DNA from: Bacteroidales bacterium
GTDB lineage: Bacteria; Bacteroidota; Bacteroidia; Bacteroidales; Muribaculaceae
Length of the DNA stretch: 46,117 nt
Direction: 5' to 3'
Assembly: GCA_003150235.1 (NCBI GenBank)
Contig: QAMW01000022.1
Location: forward strand, 1 to 46,117
Below are positions 1-5,618 of this stretch, piece by piece; position 1 is the first letter of the stretch, and each line of letters begins with the position of its first letter. The notes beneath the pieces were generated by a model. It saw only the letters and a list, made by a program, of their open reading frames with translations. It was not told the origin of the DNA and ran no database searches. The position numbers and the translations under genes are program-made.

Positions 1-180
1 CCGAGTTCTTCAAATTTATTGCCTAATTTTGCACTTGCAGGTAGAATCTGCGGAATATATTTTTCATATTGAATTTGCGATTTGAGGTTATTTACAAATA
101 TAGCGATTGCGATGCCGGATTGCAAGCTTTTTGCAGGAAATTTTGGGAATTCTCTTTGTGTGAAATGATTGGAAGAGGAA

Positions 181-245
181 TTGTTGCCCGTAGGGCATCA
201 TCTTTGTTTAGCCGGGGCGTTGAGCGAAGCGAAACCCCCGGAAAT
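181..245 (+). repeat. Dispersed intergenic repeat module, copy 1
   Basis: It contains the palindrome TGCCCGTAGGGCA (185-197) followed by a conserved tail with the core TTGAGCGAAGCGAAAC. The tail recurs inverted at 329-371, and the whole module recurs inverted at about 45958-46020, where the palindrome reads TGCCCTTCGGGCA. Confidence 0.7.
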
Positions 246-328
246 AGATGCAAAATCAGATGTTTCCGTAGGAATCATCTTGGCGCACGGTTGATGATTC
301 CCTGTTGGGAAACGATATGGAGAGATTC

Positions 329-371
329 CGTAGTCCGGGGGTATCGCTGCGCTCAATCGCCCGGCTAAAAT
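329..371 (-). repeat. Dispersed intergenic repeat module, copy 2 (inverted)
   Basis: Read on the minus strand, it matches the tail of copy 1 (TTTAGCCGGG then TTGAGCG then ACCCCCGG) with a few substitutions. It is followed at 377-393 by the palindrome TTTTCCCGTAGGGAAAA. Confidence 0.6.
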
Positions 372-435
372 TGGATTTTTCCCGTAGGGAAAAGAGTTGT
401 CGTCAGTTTTCAGTTTTCAGTTGTCGGCGCGTAGC

Positions 436-463
436 TGTAGGGGCTGCTGGAAGGCAGCCCGCG
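436..463 (+). repeat. GTAGGGGC hairpin, copy 1 (stem CTGC/GCAG)
   Basis: A short inverted repeat: GGGCTGC, loop TGGAAG, GCAGCCC, preceded by TGTAG. It belongs to a family of six copies in the window whose loop is constant while the stem sequence varies. Confidence 0.75.
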
Positions 464-479
464 ATGTTGTGGCGGGATG

Positions 480-506
480 GCGGGCGAGCTTCCACTCGCT
501 CCTACA
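480..506 (-). repeat. GTAGGGGC hairpin, copy 2 (stem CGAG/CTCG)
   Basis: Read on the minus strand: TGTAGGAGCGAG, loop TGGAAG, CTCGCCC. One base in the GGGG tract is A, which breaks one outer pair. It is divergently paired with copy 3, about 31 bp away. Confidence 0.7.
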
Positions 507-537
507 ACGGCTTATGAATCAGTATGTATCGCGAAGC

Positions 538-565
538 TGTAGGGGCTGCTGGAAGGCAGCCCGTG
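538..565 (+). repeat. GTAGGGGC hairpin, copy 3 (stem CTGC/GCAG)
   Basis: The same core as copy 1: GGGCTGC, loop TGGAAG, GCAGCCC. In the inverted counterpart at the right end of the window, the equivalent position carries a CGCC/GGCG stem, while the surrounding sequence still aligns. Confidence 0.75.
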
Positions 566-688
566 ATACGAGGGTGGTGTTGCCCGCAGTGCCTCATCAA
601 AATTTCCGCGAGAAGCACCGGAGATATACCGGTGGTAATCTCCAAAACGATAAGGAGGTCGTGGAGGGATTTTTAGGGAAAAGTTTGT

Positions 689-696
689 TATATTTG
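689..696 (+). promoter_or_regulatory. Putative promoter -7 box for the HipA_2 gene
   Basis: TATATTTG matches the Bacteroidetes TAnnTTTG box and lies 17 bp before the ATG at 714. No clear -33 TTTG is found 19-21 bp upstream, so the call rests on the -7 box alone. Confidence 0.35.
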
Positions 697-713
697 CAAA
701 AGATGAATTTATT

Positions 714-1496
714 ATGGAACTACGACGACAAGAGGTGACGCGCTATATCACGCCGTTGCGCGAAGGGGGCTCGTTGCCCGCGCTTGCCGAGGCTGACGAC
801 GGATTTAAGTATGTGGTTAAATTCCGTGGTGCGGGTCATGGGAAGAAAGCTCTGATAGCCGAGCTTATAGGAGGCGAGATTGCCCGCGCGCTCGGCATGA
901 AGGTGCCGGAGCTCGTGCTGCTTGACATCGATGAGGATTTCGGCAGGACTGAAGGCGATGAGGAGATACAGGACCTTCTGAAGGGAAGCCGGGGGCTTAA
1001 CCTGGGACTTCACTTTCTGTCGGGGGCGTTGACGGTTGACCCATACGTCAATCCTGTGGATGAGATGCTCGCCTCGCAGATAGTGTGGCTCGATGCGTTT
1101 GTTACCAATGTCGACCGTACGGTGAAGAATACCAATATGCTTGTGTGGCACGGTGAGACATGGCTCATAGACCATGGCGCGGCATTGTATTTCCATCATT
1201 CGTGGCGTGACTGGGAGAAAGCGGCGATGTCGCCGTTCAGCTATATAAAGGATCACGCGCTGCTCCGCAAGGCTTCGCGAATTGAGGATGCCGACAAGCT
1301 GCTGCGCCAGAAAATCACTCCGCGCACTCTTGAAAAGATTGTGGGACTAATTCCGGATGAATGGCTCGAATGGGATGGTGTCGACGAGACCCCGGAGCAG
1401 CTGCGCGATGTGTATCGCCGGTTTCTGACCACGAGATTGAAACACTCTGATATATTTGTAAAAGAAGCGGTCAATGCAAGGAAGTCACTTATATGA
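714..1496 (+). CDS. HipA-like kinase (HipA_2 family)
   Basis: A 260-aa protein resembling the stand-alone HipA_2 group of HipA-type Ser/Thr kinases. The N-terminal half carries a KYVVKF strand that could hold the ATP-binding lysine. The central segment DAFVTNVDRTVKNTNML (about residues 128-144) looks like the kinase catalytic loop (D, N), and IDHGAALYF (about 152-160) looks like the metal-binding D motif. It is shorter than E. coli HipA (about 440 aa), and there is no HipB-like DNA-binding gene next to it. It overlaps the following DUF3037 gene by 23 bp, so the two are almost certainly co-translated; this pairing is common for the family. The substrate is unknown. Family recognition is good, but a role in growth control is inference. 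Confidence 0.85.
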   Translation: MELRRQEVTRYITPLREGGSLPALAEADDGFKYVVKFRGAGHGKKALIAELIGGEIARALGMKVPELVLLDIDEDFGRTEGDEEIQDLLKGSRGLNLGLHFLSGALTVDPYVNPVDEMLASQIVWLDAFVTNVDRTVKNTNMLVWHGETWLIDHGAALYFHHSWRDWEKAAMSPFSYIKDHALLRKASRIEDADKLLRQKITPRTLEKIVGLIPDEWLEWDGVDETPEQLRDVYRRFLTTRLKHSDIFVKEAVNARKSLI

Positions 1497-1857
1497 GTAT
1501 GCCGTGCTGCGCTATCTGCCGAGGGTAGAGCGCGAGGAGTTTATCAATGTGGGGCTTGTGATGATGTGCAAGCGAAGCCGCTGGATACGCGCCGCCGTCA
1601 ATATTGACGAGCGCCGGATAGGAGCGTTTGACAACGCGCTTTGTCATGCCGAGATAAAGCGTCAGCTTGACGGCATACTCGCCGTGGCGGCGGGAAGCCC
1701 TGATGCCGGTCCGATAGCGACGTATCCCGTCGAGGAGCGTTTCCGGTGGCTCACGGCGGTGAGAAGCGCGTGTGTGCAGACATCACGCCCTCATCCGGGC
1801 AAGACTGTCAATCTCGACGAGACCTTCGACCGCCTCTTCGCCGAGCTTGTGTTATGA
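1474..1857 (+). CDS. DUF3037 family protein
   Basis: A 127-aa protein beginning with the EYAVLRYLPRVEREEFINVG stretch typical of DUF3037 (residues about 7-26). It is the usual downstream partner of HipA_2-type kinases. The start chosen lies inside the end of the kinase gene (23-bp overlap), which keeps the conserved N-terminus. The protein has no signal peptide or membrane segment and is expected to be cytoplasmic. Its biochemical function is not known; by context it may be a regulator, antidote or substrate adaptor of the kinase. Its stop overlaps the end of the convergent gene at 1852 by a few bases. Confidence 0.85.
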   Translation: MQGSHLYEYAVLRYLPRVEREEFINVGLVMMCKRSRWIRAAVNIDERRIGAFDNALCHAEIKRQLDGILAVAAGSPDAGPIATYPVEERFRWLTAVRSACVQTSRPHPGKTVNLDETFDRLFAELVL

Positions 1858-2505
1858 GATGAACACTTTGCCTTTTTTAGGCTTGACGCGGCCTTTCTTG
1901 TCGCGCTTCGGTTCTTCCTCGTTAGCGGGCTGTGGCTCTTTTACTGCGGGTTGCTCTTCGGCTTTAACCTTGGGGAGCTGCGGCACGACAACAGGTTTTG
2001 ACGGGTCGTAGTCAAAGCGTTCGCCTGAAGCCTGAAGATTGTTCATGTCGATGATAAAAGGGATGTAGTCGCTTTCGGCAAGGAACTCACCGGTCTTTCC
2101 CGGATCGGTATATATCGATACCTTTACATATATGCGATATTTGCGCTTGTTTTTCAGATGCAGTTCATCGGCGGGGATAAATACCTCCATGTCGTTGATA
2201 TCCATCGCATTGGTCTTCGCTTTCATATAAGAGGATGATGACACATAGTTTAGCGATGGTGACAGACGGTAATTATCGTTGATGTCACGCAATGCACGAC
2301 CGCCGGGAGCGGCATAAAATATAGCCTGGCATTGCACAACCTTATCTTTTGCCCCGTTGAGGTCGAAATCGGAGTGTATCATCAATCCTTTCTCTCCATC
2401 TTTGTCAACATTGGTTTCTATCCAGATGCGCTTGAACTGCGCCGTGGCGGCACTTACGGAAATTGAGGTGAGGAAGAGGGCGATTATTGTAAGCAGATGT
2501 CTCAT
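1852..2505 (-). CDS. Secreted hypothetical protein with charged tail
   Basis: A 217-aa protein when started at the ATG at 2505 (MRHLLTIIALFLT). That choice gives a clean signal peptide of about 19 residues ending at SVSA; an in-frame upstream ATG at 2550 would add 15 residues ahead of it. The mature part (about residues 20-165) looks like an all-beta domain with alternating hydrophobic strands (RIWIETNV, YRIYVKVSIY, ADYIPFIID-like). The C-terminus is a low-complexity Pro/Glu/Lys region ending in KKGRVKPKKGK. I do not recognise the family. It is probably periplasmic or surface exposed. It lies 41 bp downstream of the B3/B4 gene on the same strand, so the two may be co-transcribed. Confidence 0.75.
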   Translation of the reverse strand: MRHLLTIIALFLTSISVSAATAQFKRIWIETNVDKDGEKGLMIHSDFDLNGAKDKVVQCQAIFYAAPGGRALRDINDNYRLSPSLNYVSSSSYMKAKTNAMDINDMEVFIPADELHLKNKRKYRIYVKVSIYTDPGKTGEFLAESDYIPFIIDMNNLQASGERFDYDPSKPVVVPQLPKVKAEEQPAVKEPQPANEEEPKRDKKGRVKPKKGKVFIS

Positions 2506-2546
2506 TTCAAAATATATGTTTTTTAGATGTTTCAAGAATAAATATG

Positions 2547-3215
2547 TCAATTTACGTGGTGGCGCGTAACCTTGATATTACGTGCTGCGGCATGGCGCTT
2601 GAGTAGGTCGATGGCGAGAGCTTCAGTGTCGGCAGGCGACATTTCTTCTCCGTAGATGTTGATACACATCAAGAGGCGTGTGGTGTCGAGGTCAAGTTTT
2701 GTGCGCTCGTTGTCGCTTGTAGGGGTGCCGATACCGCCTGCATCATCGCGATACACCGGAAGGCAATGGATGTTGAGCACACCTCTTCCTATGCCTTCAA
2801 ACGGCTCTCCTTCGCGCCCCGCTCCGAGACGGAGGGTGTCACCCTCGATTTTATCGGCGTCAAACCCGCCGATGGAGTAGCCCGACGCGATTGACAGCAC
2901 ATTGATAAGGTCGACCAGATTATTGATGTAATAAAGCCCCATGCCCTTGACTATACGGCGGCACATCGCCTCGCAGGAAGGGCGGTAACGGTTGGGCTCT
3001 TTTCCAAGAGCCTTGTAGGCGGCTCTTGTAGCCGCTATACCGGGACGCTTGTTGATGTCGGGCAACTCATAGGTCGCCGCGATTTTTGCAGCAAGCGATT
3101 CAAGTTCCTCCTTGAGTTGGGGGGTGGTGGGGGAGTTGGTCACATCCGCCTCTATCATTATCACTTGAAGACCGGGGGCTATGTTACTAACCACCTCCTC
3201 AATTTCTAAATTCAT
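2547..3215 (-). CDS. Stand-alone B3/B4 tRNA-binding domain protein
   Basis: A 222-aa protein matching the B3/B4 domain found in the beta subunit of phenylalanyl-tRNA synthetase. Typical stretches include KRPGIAATRAAYKALGKEP (about residues 56-74), YRPSCEAMCRRI and the NLVDLINVLSI helix, followed by GGFDADKI. In the synthetase this domain binds and edits mischarged tRNA. Free-standing copies exist in many bacteria, and their substrates are mostly undefined. No catalytic synthetase domain is present. The start at 3215 is preceded, 13 bp away, by a mobile-looking leader element (3229-3400) in the same orientation. Family confidence is high; an editing role is only a possibility. Confidence 0.85.
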   Translation of the reverse strand: MNLEIEEVVSNIAPGLQVIMIEADVTNSPTTPQLKEELESLAAKIAATYELPDINKRPGIAATRAAYKALGKEPNRYRPSCEAMCRRIVKGMGLYYINNLVDLINVLSIASGYSIGGFDADKIEGDTLRLGAGREGEPFEGIGRGVLNIHCLPVYRDDAGGIGTPTSDNERTKLDLDTTRLLMCINIYGEEMSPADTEALAIDLLKRHAAARNIKVTRHHVN

Positions 3216-3228
3216 ACGCCATTATAAT

Positions 3229-3400
3229 TTAAGTTTCGCAAGCTCATTTATGGTTTAAAAGGTTTAGGGTTTATAGTTTAGGGTTTAGGGTGGGTGTTAC
3301 CGTTGAAATTATCAAGGTCTGCCCGTGTCTTAACCTTTAACCTGCTTGCAAGGCAAGCGTTTAAACTCTTAACCGTCAGCTTTCGCTTGCGAAAGTTGAA
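3229..3400 (-). repeat. Dispersed 5'-leader element, copy 1
   Basis: This 172-bp element recurs at 40992-41135 in the opposite genomic orientation. Read on the minus strand it begins TTCAACTTTCGCAAG and ends CTTGCGAAACTTAA, so its ends are inverted repeats of each other. Inside are two hairpins (CTTTCGC-AA-GCGAAAG and the GCTTGC/GCAAGC pair) and a degenerate heptamer array (CCTAAAC units). In this copy a TACCTTTG promoter box lies just upstream and the B3/B4 start codon lies 13 bp downstream. Confidence 0.75.
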
Positions 3401-3411
3401 CTATTGTATTG

Positions 3412-3419
3412 CAAAGGTA
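3412..3419 (-). promoter_or_regulatory. Putative promoter -7 box for the B3/B4 gene
   Basis: On the minus strand this reads TACCTTTG, a full match to TAnnTTTG. No good -33 element is visible. If used, the transcript would carry the whole leader element as its 5' untranslated region. Confidence 0.4.
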
Positions 3420-3431
3420 CGCTTTTTCCGA

Positions 3432-3462
3432 TTGTGTACCATCTAAAAAATTCGTAATTTAG
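3432..3462 (+). promoter_or_regulatory. Putative promoter of the pfs-luxS operon
   Basis: TTG at 3432-3434, a 20-bp spacer, and TAATTTAG at 3455-3462 (one mismatch to TAnnTTTG). The box lies 25 bp before the ATG at 3488. Confidence 0.4.
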
Positions 3463-3487
3463 CACTCTCAATTACAACTCGGAAATC

Positions 3488-4168
3488 ATGAAAATAGGTA
3501 TAATAGTGGCGATGCAGAAGGAACTTGACTTGCTTCTGCCGCTTGTTAAAGACTATAAATCACGCACAGTCAACGATATAACCCTCTATGAGGGACAAAT
3601 GGGCGATAATTCACTGACAATAATGCAATGTGGCATAGGGAAGGTCAATGCCGCTATCGGGGCGATGACACTTATCGATGCCGCCCGTCCCGACCTGGTG
3701 ATAAACTCTGGCGTGGCGGGAGGTACGGGCTACGGCGCGAAGATACTTGACGTGGTTGTGGGCGACCGTGTCGCATATCATGACGTGTGGTGCGGCCCAT
3801 GTGGTGCCCCGCGCGGATGTGTGCAGGGAATGCCTCAATATTTTGAGGCTCCGGTAGAGGTCGTCGGTTCAAAGGTGTTTGACCGCGAGGGCGTGAAGCG
3901 CGGATTGATTGCGAGTGGCGACCAGTTTGTCGACAGTGTTGAAAGTCTCGCCGCGATAAAGGATATATATCCCGAGGTGATGGCTGTCGACATGGAGTCG
4001 GCGGCGATAGCTCAGGCATGTTATCTGAAAGGGGTGCCGTTTGTAAGCATACGCGTGATCAGCGACACCCCCGGGGAAGCCGACAATTCCGCTCAGTATG
4101 CATCGTTCTGGGATGATGCGCCGCGTCACACATTCGACCTGCTTGTATCACTACTTGAAACACTTTAA
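3488..4168 (+). CDS. mtnN: 5'-methylthioadenosine/S-adenosylhomocysteine nucleosidase
   Basis: A 226-aa cytoplasmic enzyme that hydrolyses S-adenosylhomocysteine to S-ribosylhomocysteine plus adenine, and methylthioadenosine to methylthioribose plus adenine. The N-terminus MKIGIIVAMQKELDLLL is typical and includes the catalytic-site Glu of the AMxxE stretch. INSGVAGGTG (about residues 76-85) and VDMESAAIAQ (about 167-176, with the purine-binding Met-Glu) are hallmark motifs, and SGDQFVDS precedes them. The length matches the family. luxS begins 4 bp after its stop, so both steps from SAH to homocysteine are encoded in one operon. Confidence 0.95.
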   Translation: MKIGIIVAMQKELDLLLPLVKDYKSRTVNDITLYEGQMGDNSLTIMQCGIGKVNAAIGAMTLIDAARPDLVINSGVAGGTGYGAKILDVVVGDRVAYHDVWCGPCGAPRGCVQGMPQYFEAPVEVVGSKVFDREGVKRGLIASGDQFVDSVESLAAIKDIYPEVMAVDMESAAIAQACYLKGVPFVSIRVISDTPGEADNSAQYASFWDDAPRHTFDLLVSLLETL

Positions 4169-4172
4169 GGAA

Positions 4173-4655
4173 ATGGAGAAGATTGCAAGTTTTACTGTGA
4201 ATCATCTCACGCTGCAGCGTGGCATATATGTATCGCGCAAGGACACTACGCCAAAGGGCGACGTGATAACCACTTTTGACATACGCATGACTGAGCCTAA
4301 CCGTCAGGAGGCGCTCCCGGGCGAAGTGCTCCACACGATAGAGCATCTTGCCGCTACATTTCTTCGCAATCACCCGGCATGGCGTGACAAGGTGGTTTAT
4401 TGGGGTCCGATGGGATGCAAGACCGGCAATTATCTGCTCTTGAGCGGCGACTATGAAAGCAGCGACATCGTGGAGCTGATGAAAGAGACATTCCGTTTTA
4501 TCGCCGGTTACGAGGGCGAGATACCCGGAGCCACACCGCGCGACTGCGGCAATTACAGCTACATGGATGCCCCGGGTGCACGTAGGGCAGCGCAGCGCTA
4601 TCTTGATGAGGTGCTTGACTGCATCACTCCGTCGCAGCTGGTCTATCCCGAATAA
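4173..4655 (+). CDS. luxS: S-ribosylhomocysteine lyase (AI-2 synthesis)
   Basis: A 160-aa enzyme that splits S-ribosylhomocysteine into homocysteine and DPD, the precursor of autoinducer-2. The zinc site is intact: H54 and H58 in HTIEH, and C125 in PRDCGNYS. The catalytic C82 lies in GPMGCKTG. The start at 4173 (MEKIASFTVNH) is preferred over an in-frame ATG at 4098 because it matches the family N-terminus and follows an AAGGAAA stretch. The longer frame would overlap the upstream nucleosidase gene by about 70 bp. It is cytoplasmic and probably co-transcribed with mtnN. The homocysteine it yields is the substrate of the metH product encoded at 33509. Confidence 0.97.
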   Translation: MEKIASFTVNHLTLQRGIYVSRKDTTPKGDVITTFDIRMTEPNRQEALPGEVLHTIEHLAATFLRNHPAWRDKVVYWGPMGCKTGNYLLLSGDYESSDIVELMKETFRFIAGYEGEIPGATPRDCGNYSYMDAPGARRAAQRYLDEVLDCITPSQLVYPE

Positions 4656-4668
4656 TCCATGATGAGCG

Positions 4669-5328
4669 ATGAAGGATATACAGCCCATAAAAGGGAAATA
4701 TTACATCCATTCACTTATCACGGAGGGCGAGCATGAGCATCAGGACTTCAAGTTTGCCATCACCGATGCAGCCAAGATCGCCCATTCGATATCGGCGTTT
4801 GCCAACAATGACGGAGGCAGGCTGCTTGTCGGAGTGAAAGACAACGGCAACATCGCCGGTGTGCGCAATGAGGAGGATATCTATGTCATAGAGCAGGCGG
4901 CACAGATGTATTGCCACCCGCCTCAGGAAGTGAAGATAACGGCATTCAAGGTCGACAATGGCGCGGTAGTGCTCCGTGCCGATATCGTGAAAGCCGTCAG
5001 TCGCCCGGTATATTCCAAGGAATCCGACGGCACGTGGCGCGCCTACTATCGGGTGAAAGACGAGAATATCGTGGCACATCCCGTGATGGTCAAGGCGTGG
5101 CGTCATGTAGCCGAAGCGGAAGAGGGATTCATGTTTTCACTTTCCAACTCCGAGTCGGCGCTCCTTGATTATCTTGACGAATGGGGCATGACCACGGTGG
5201 AAGACTATATGACGGGTGCCCACATCAGCCGTGTGACGGCAGAAAATATCATAGTGAAGCTGTATGCGATGGGAGTGATTGACTTCACATATACGGGCAC
5301 TGAATTTAAGATAGTGCGCGTAAAGTAA
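4669..5328 (+). CDS. AlbA_2 (Schlafen-type) putative ATP-binding protein
   Basis: A 219-aa protein. Its N-terminal half (about residues 15-130) resembles the AlbA_2/Schlafen domain: EHQDFKFAI, then AHSISAFANNDGGRLLVGVKD, then IAGV. These are the family's usual conserved segments. The C-terminal half (about 155-219) looks like a winged-helix domain (SALLDYLDEWG, TAENIIVKLYAMGVIDF). The family is often annotated as a putative transcriptional regulator or ATP-binding protein, without a firm biochemical role. It starts 13 bp after luxS on the same strand and may be the third gene of that operon. No signal peptide. Confidence 0.8.
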   Translation: MKDIQPIKGKYYIHSLITEGEHEHQDFKFAITDAAKIAHSISAFANNDGGRLLVGVKDNGNIAGVRNEEDIYVIEQAAQMYCHPPQEVKITAFKVDNGAVVLRADIVKAVSRPVYSKESDGTWRAYYRVKDENIVAHPVMVKAWRHVAEAEEGFMFSLSNSESALLDYLDEWGMTTVEDYMTGAHISRVTAENIIVKLYAMGVIDFTYTGTEFKIVRVK

Positions 5329-5523
5329 TCACTTTTGATTATTTGCCGGCGTAAAAACCGTGCAGATTACCTGATTTTAGGTATGGTGAGACTTGTGTAT
5401 GTGAAGTAACTTTGCATCCGGATAATTATACGAATAAACGATAAAAGAAGCTTACTCAATAATTACTGACAGTTATTAAACGAGTAGTCTATTTTATTCT
5501 TAAAGCTATTGTTTTATAAAACG

Positions 5524-5553
5524 AGGCGGACAGTCCGTGAGGACCATCCGCCT
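5524..5553. terminator. Hairpin, probable terminator
   Basis: AGGCGGA, CA, GTCC, loop GTGA, GGAC, CA, TCCGCCT: an 11-pair stem with a symmetric CA/CA internal loop. No long T tract follows on the plus strand (CTTGTCGCTTATT), so it may be a weak or factor-assisted terminator, or a structured RNA end. Confidence 0.55.
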
Positions 5554-5562
5554 TGTCGCTTA

Positions 5563-5592
5563 TTGATAATGGCGATATATTTATTATATTTG
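5563..5592 (+). promoter_or_regulatory. Bacteroidetes-type promoter of the GH2 gene
   Basis: TTG (5563-5565), a 19-bp spacer, then TATATTTG (5585-5592). Transcription would start near 5597, which supports translation from the ATG at 5619 rather than the one at 5604. Confidence 0.6.
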
Positions 5593-5618
5593 TAGATTGA
5601 CTAATGAAACATGGTGTT

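Larger units (their letters stand above)
1..713. repeat. Non-coding repeat-rich intergenic region
   Basis: No convincing gene is present; open frames here are short, low in complexity and run through palindromes. The stretch is a mosaic of short palindromes and dispersed repeats: a module at about 181-245 with an inverted partner at 329-371, a CAGTTTTCAG-type tandem at about 402-424, and three copies of a GTAGGGGC hairpin (436-463, 480-506, 538-565). Segments 181-245 and 479-600 reappear in inverted orientation at about 45958-46117, and 400-463 reappears in direct orientation at about 45755-45838. At the extreme left, a TAAATTTG box (minus strand, 11-18) and a TAATTTTG box (plus strand, 24-31) could belong to a gene starting left of the window. 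Confidence 0.7.
5329..5618. other. Intergenic region between AlbA_2 and GH2 genes
   Basis: About 290 bp without a gene. It holds a TAACTTTG promoter-like box (5407-5414), a strong hairpin (5524-5553) and the GH2 promoter (5563-5592). The segment between the first box and the hairpin (about 5420-5553) could be a small transcript. Confidence 0.6.

Noticed and set aside
436..565. CRISPR array
   Set aside because: Hairpin copies are in mixed orientation with irregular spacing and homologous spacers; there are no cas genes in the window.
69..738. Open frames in the left repeat region (starting at 69, 305 and 397)
   Set aside because: They run through palindromes and dispersed repeats, give Arg/Cys/Ser-rich products and change frame between repeat copies.
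3255..3290. Possible true telomeric or chromosome-end repeats
   Set aside because: The heptamers are few, degenerate, internal to a dispersed element and flanked by ordinary genes.
4059..4688. A 209-codon open frame antisense to luxS
   Set aside because: It overlaps luxS, whose zinc and catalytic residues are all intact; the antisense product has no recognisable features.
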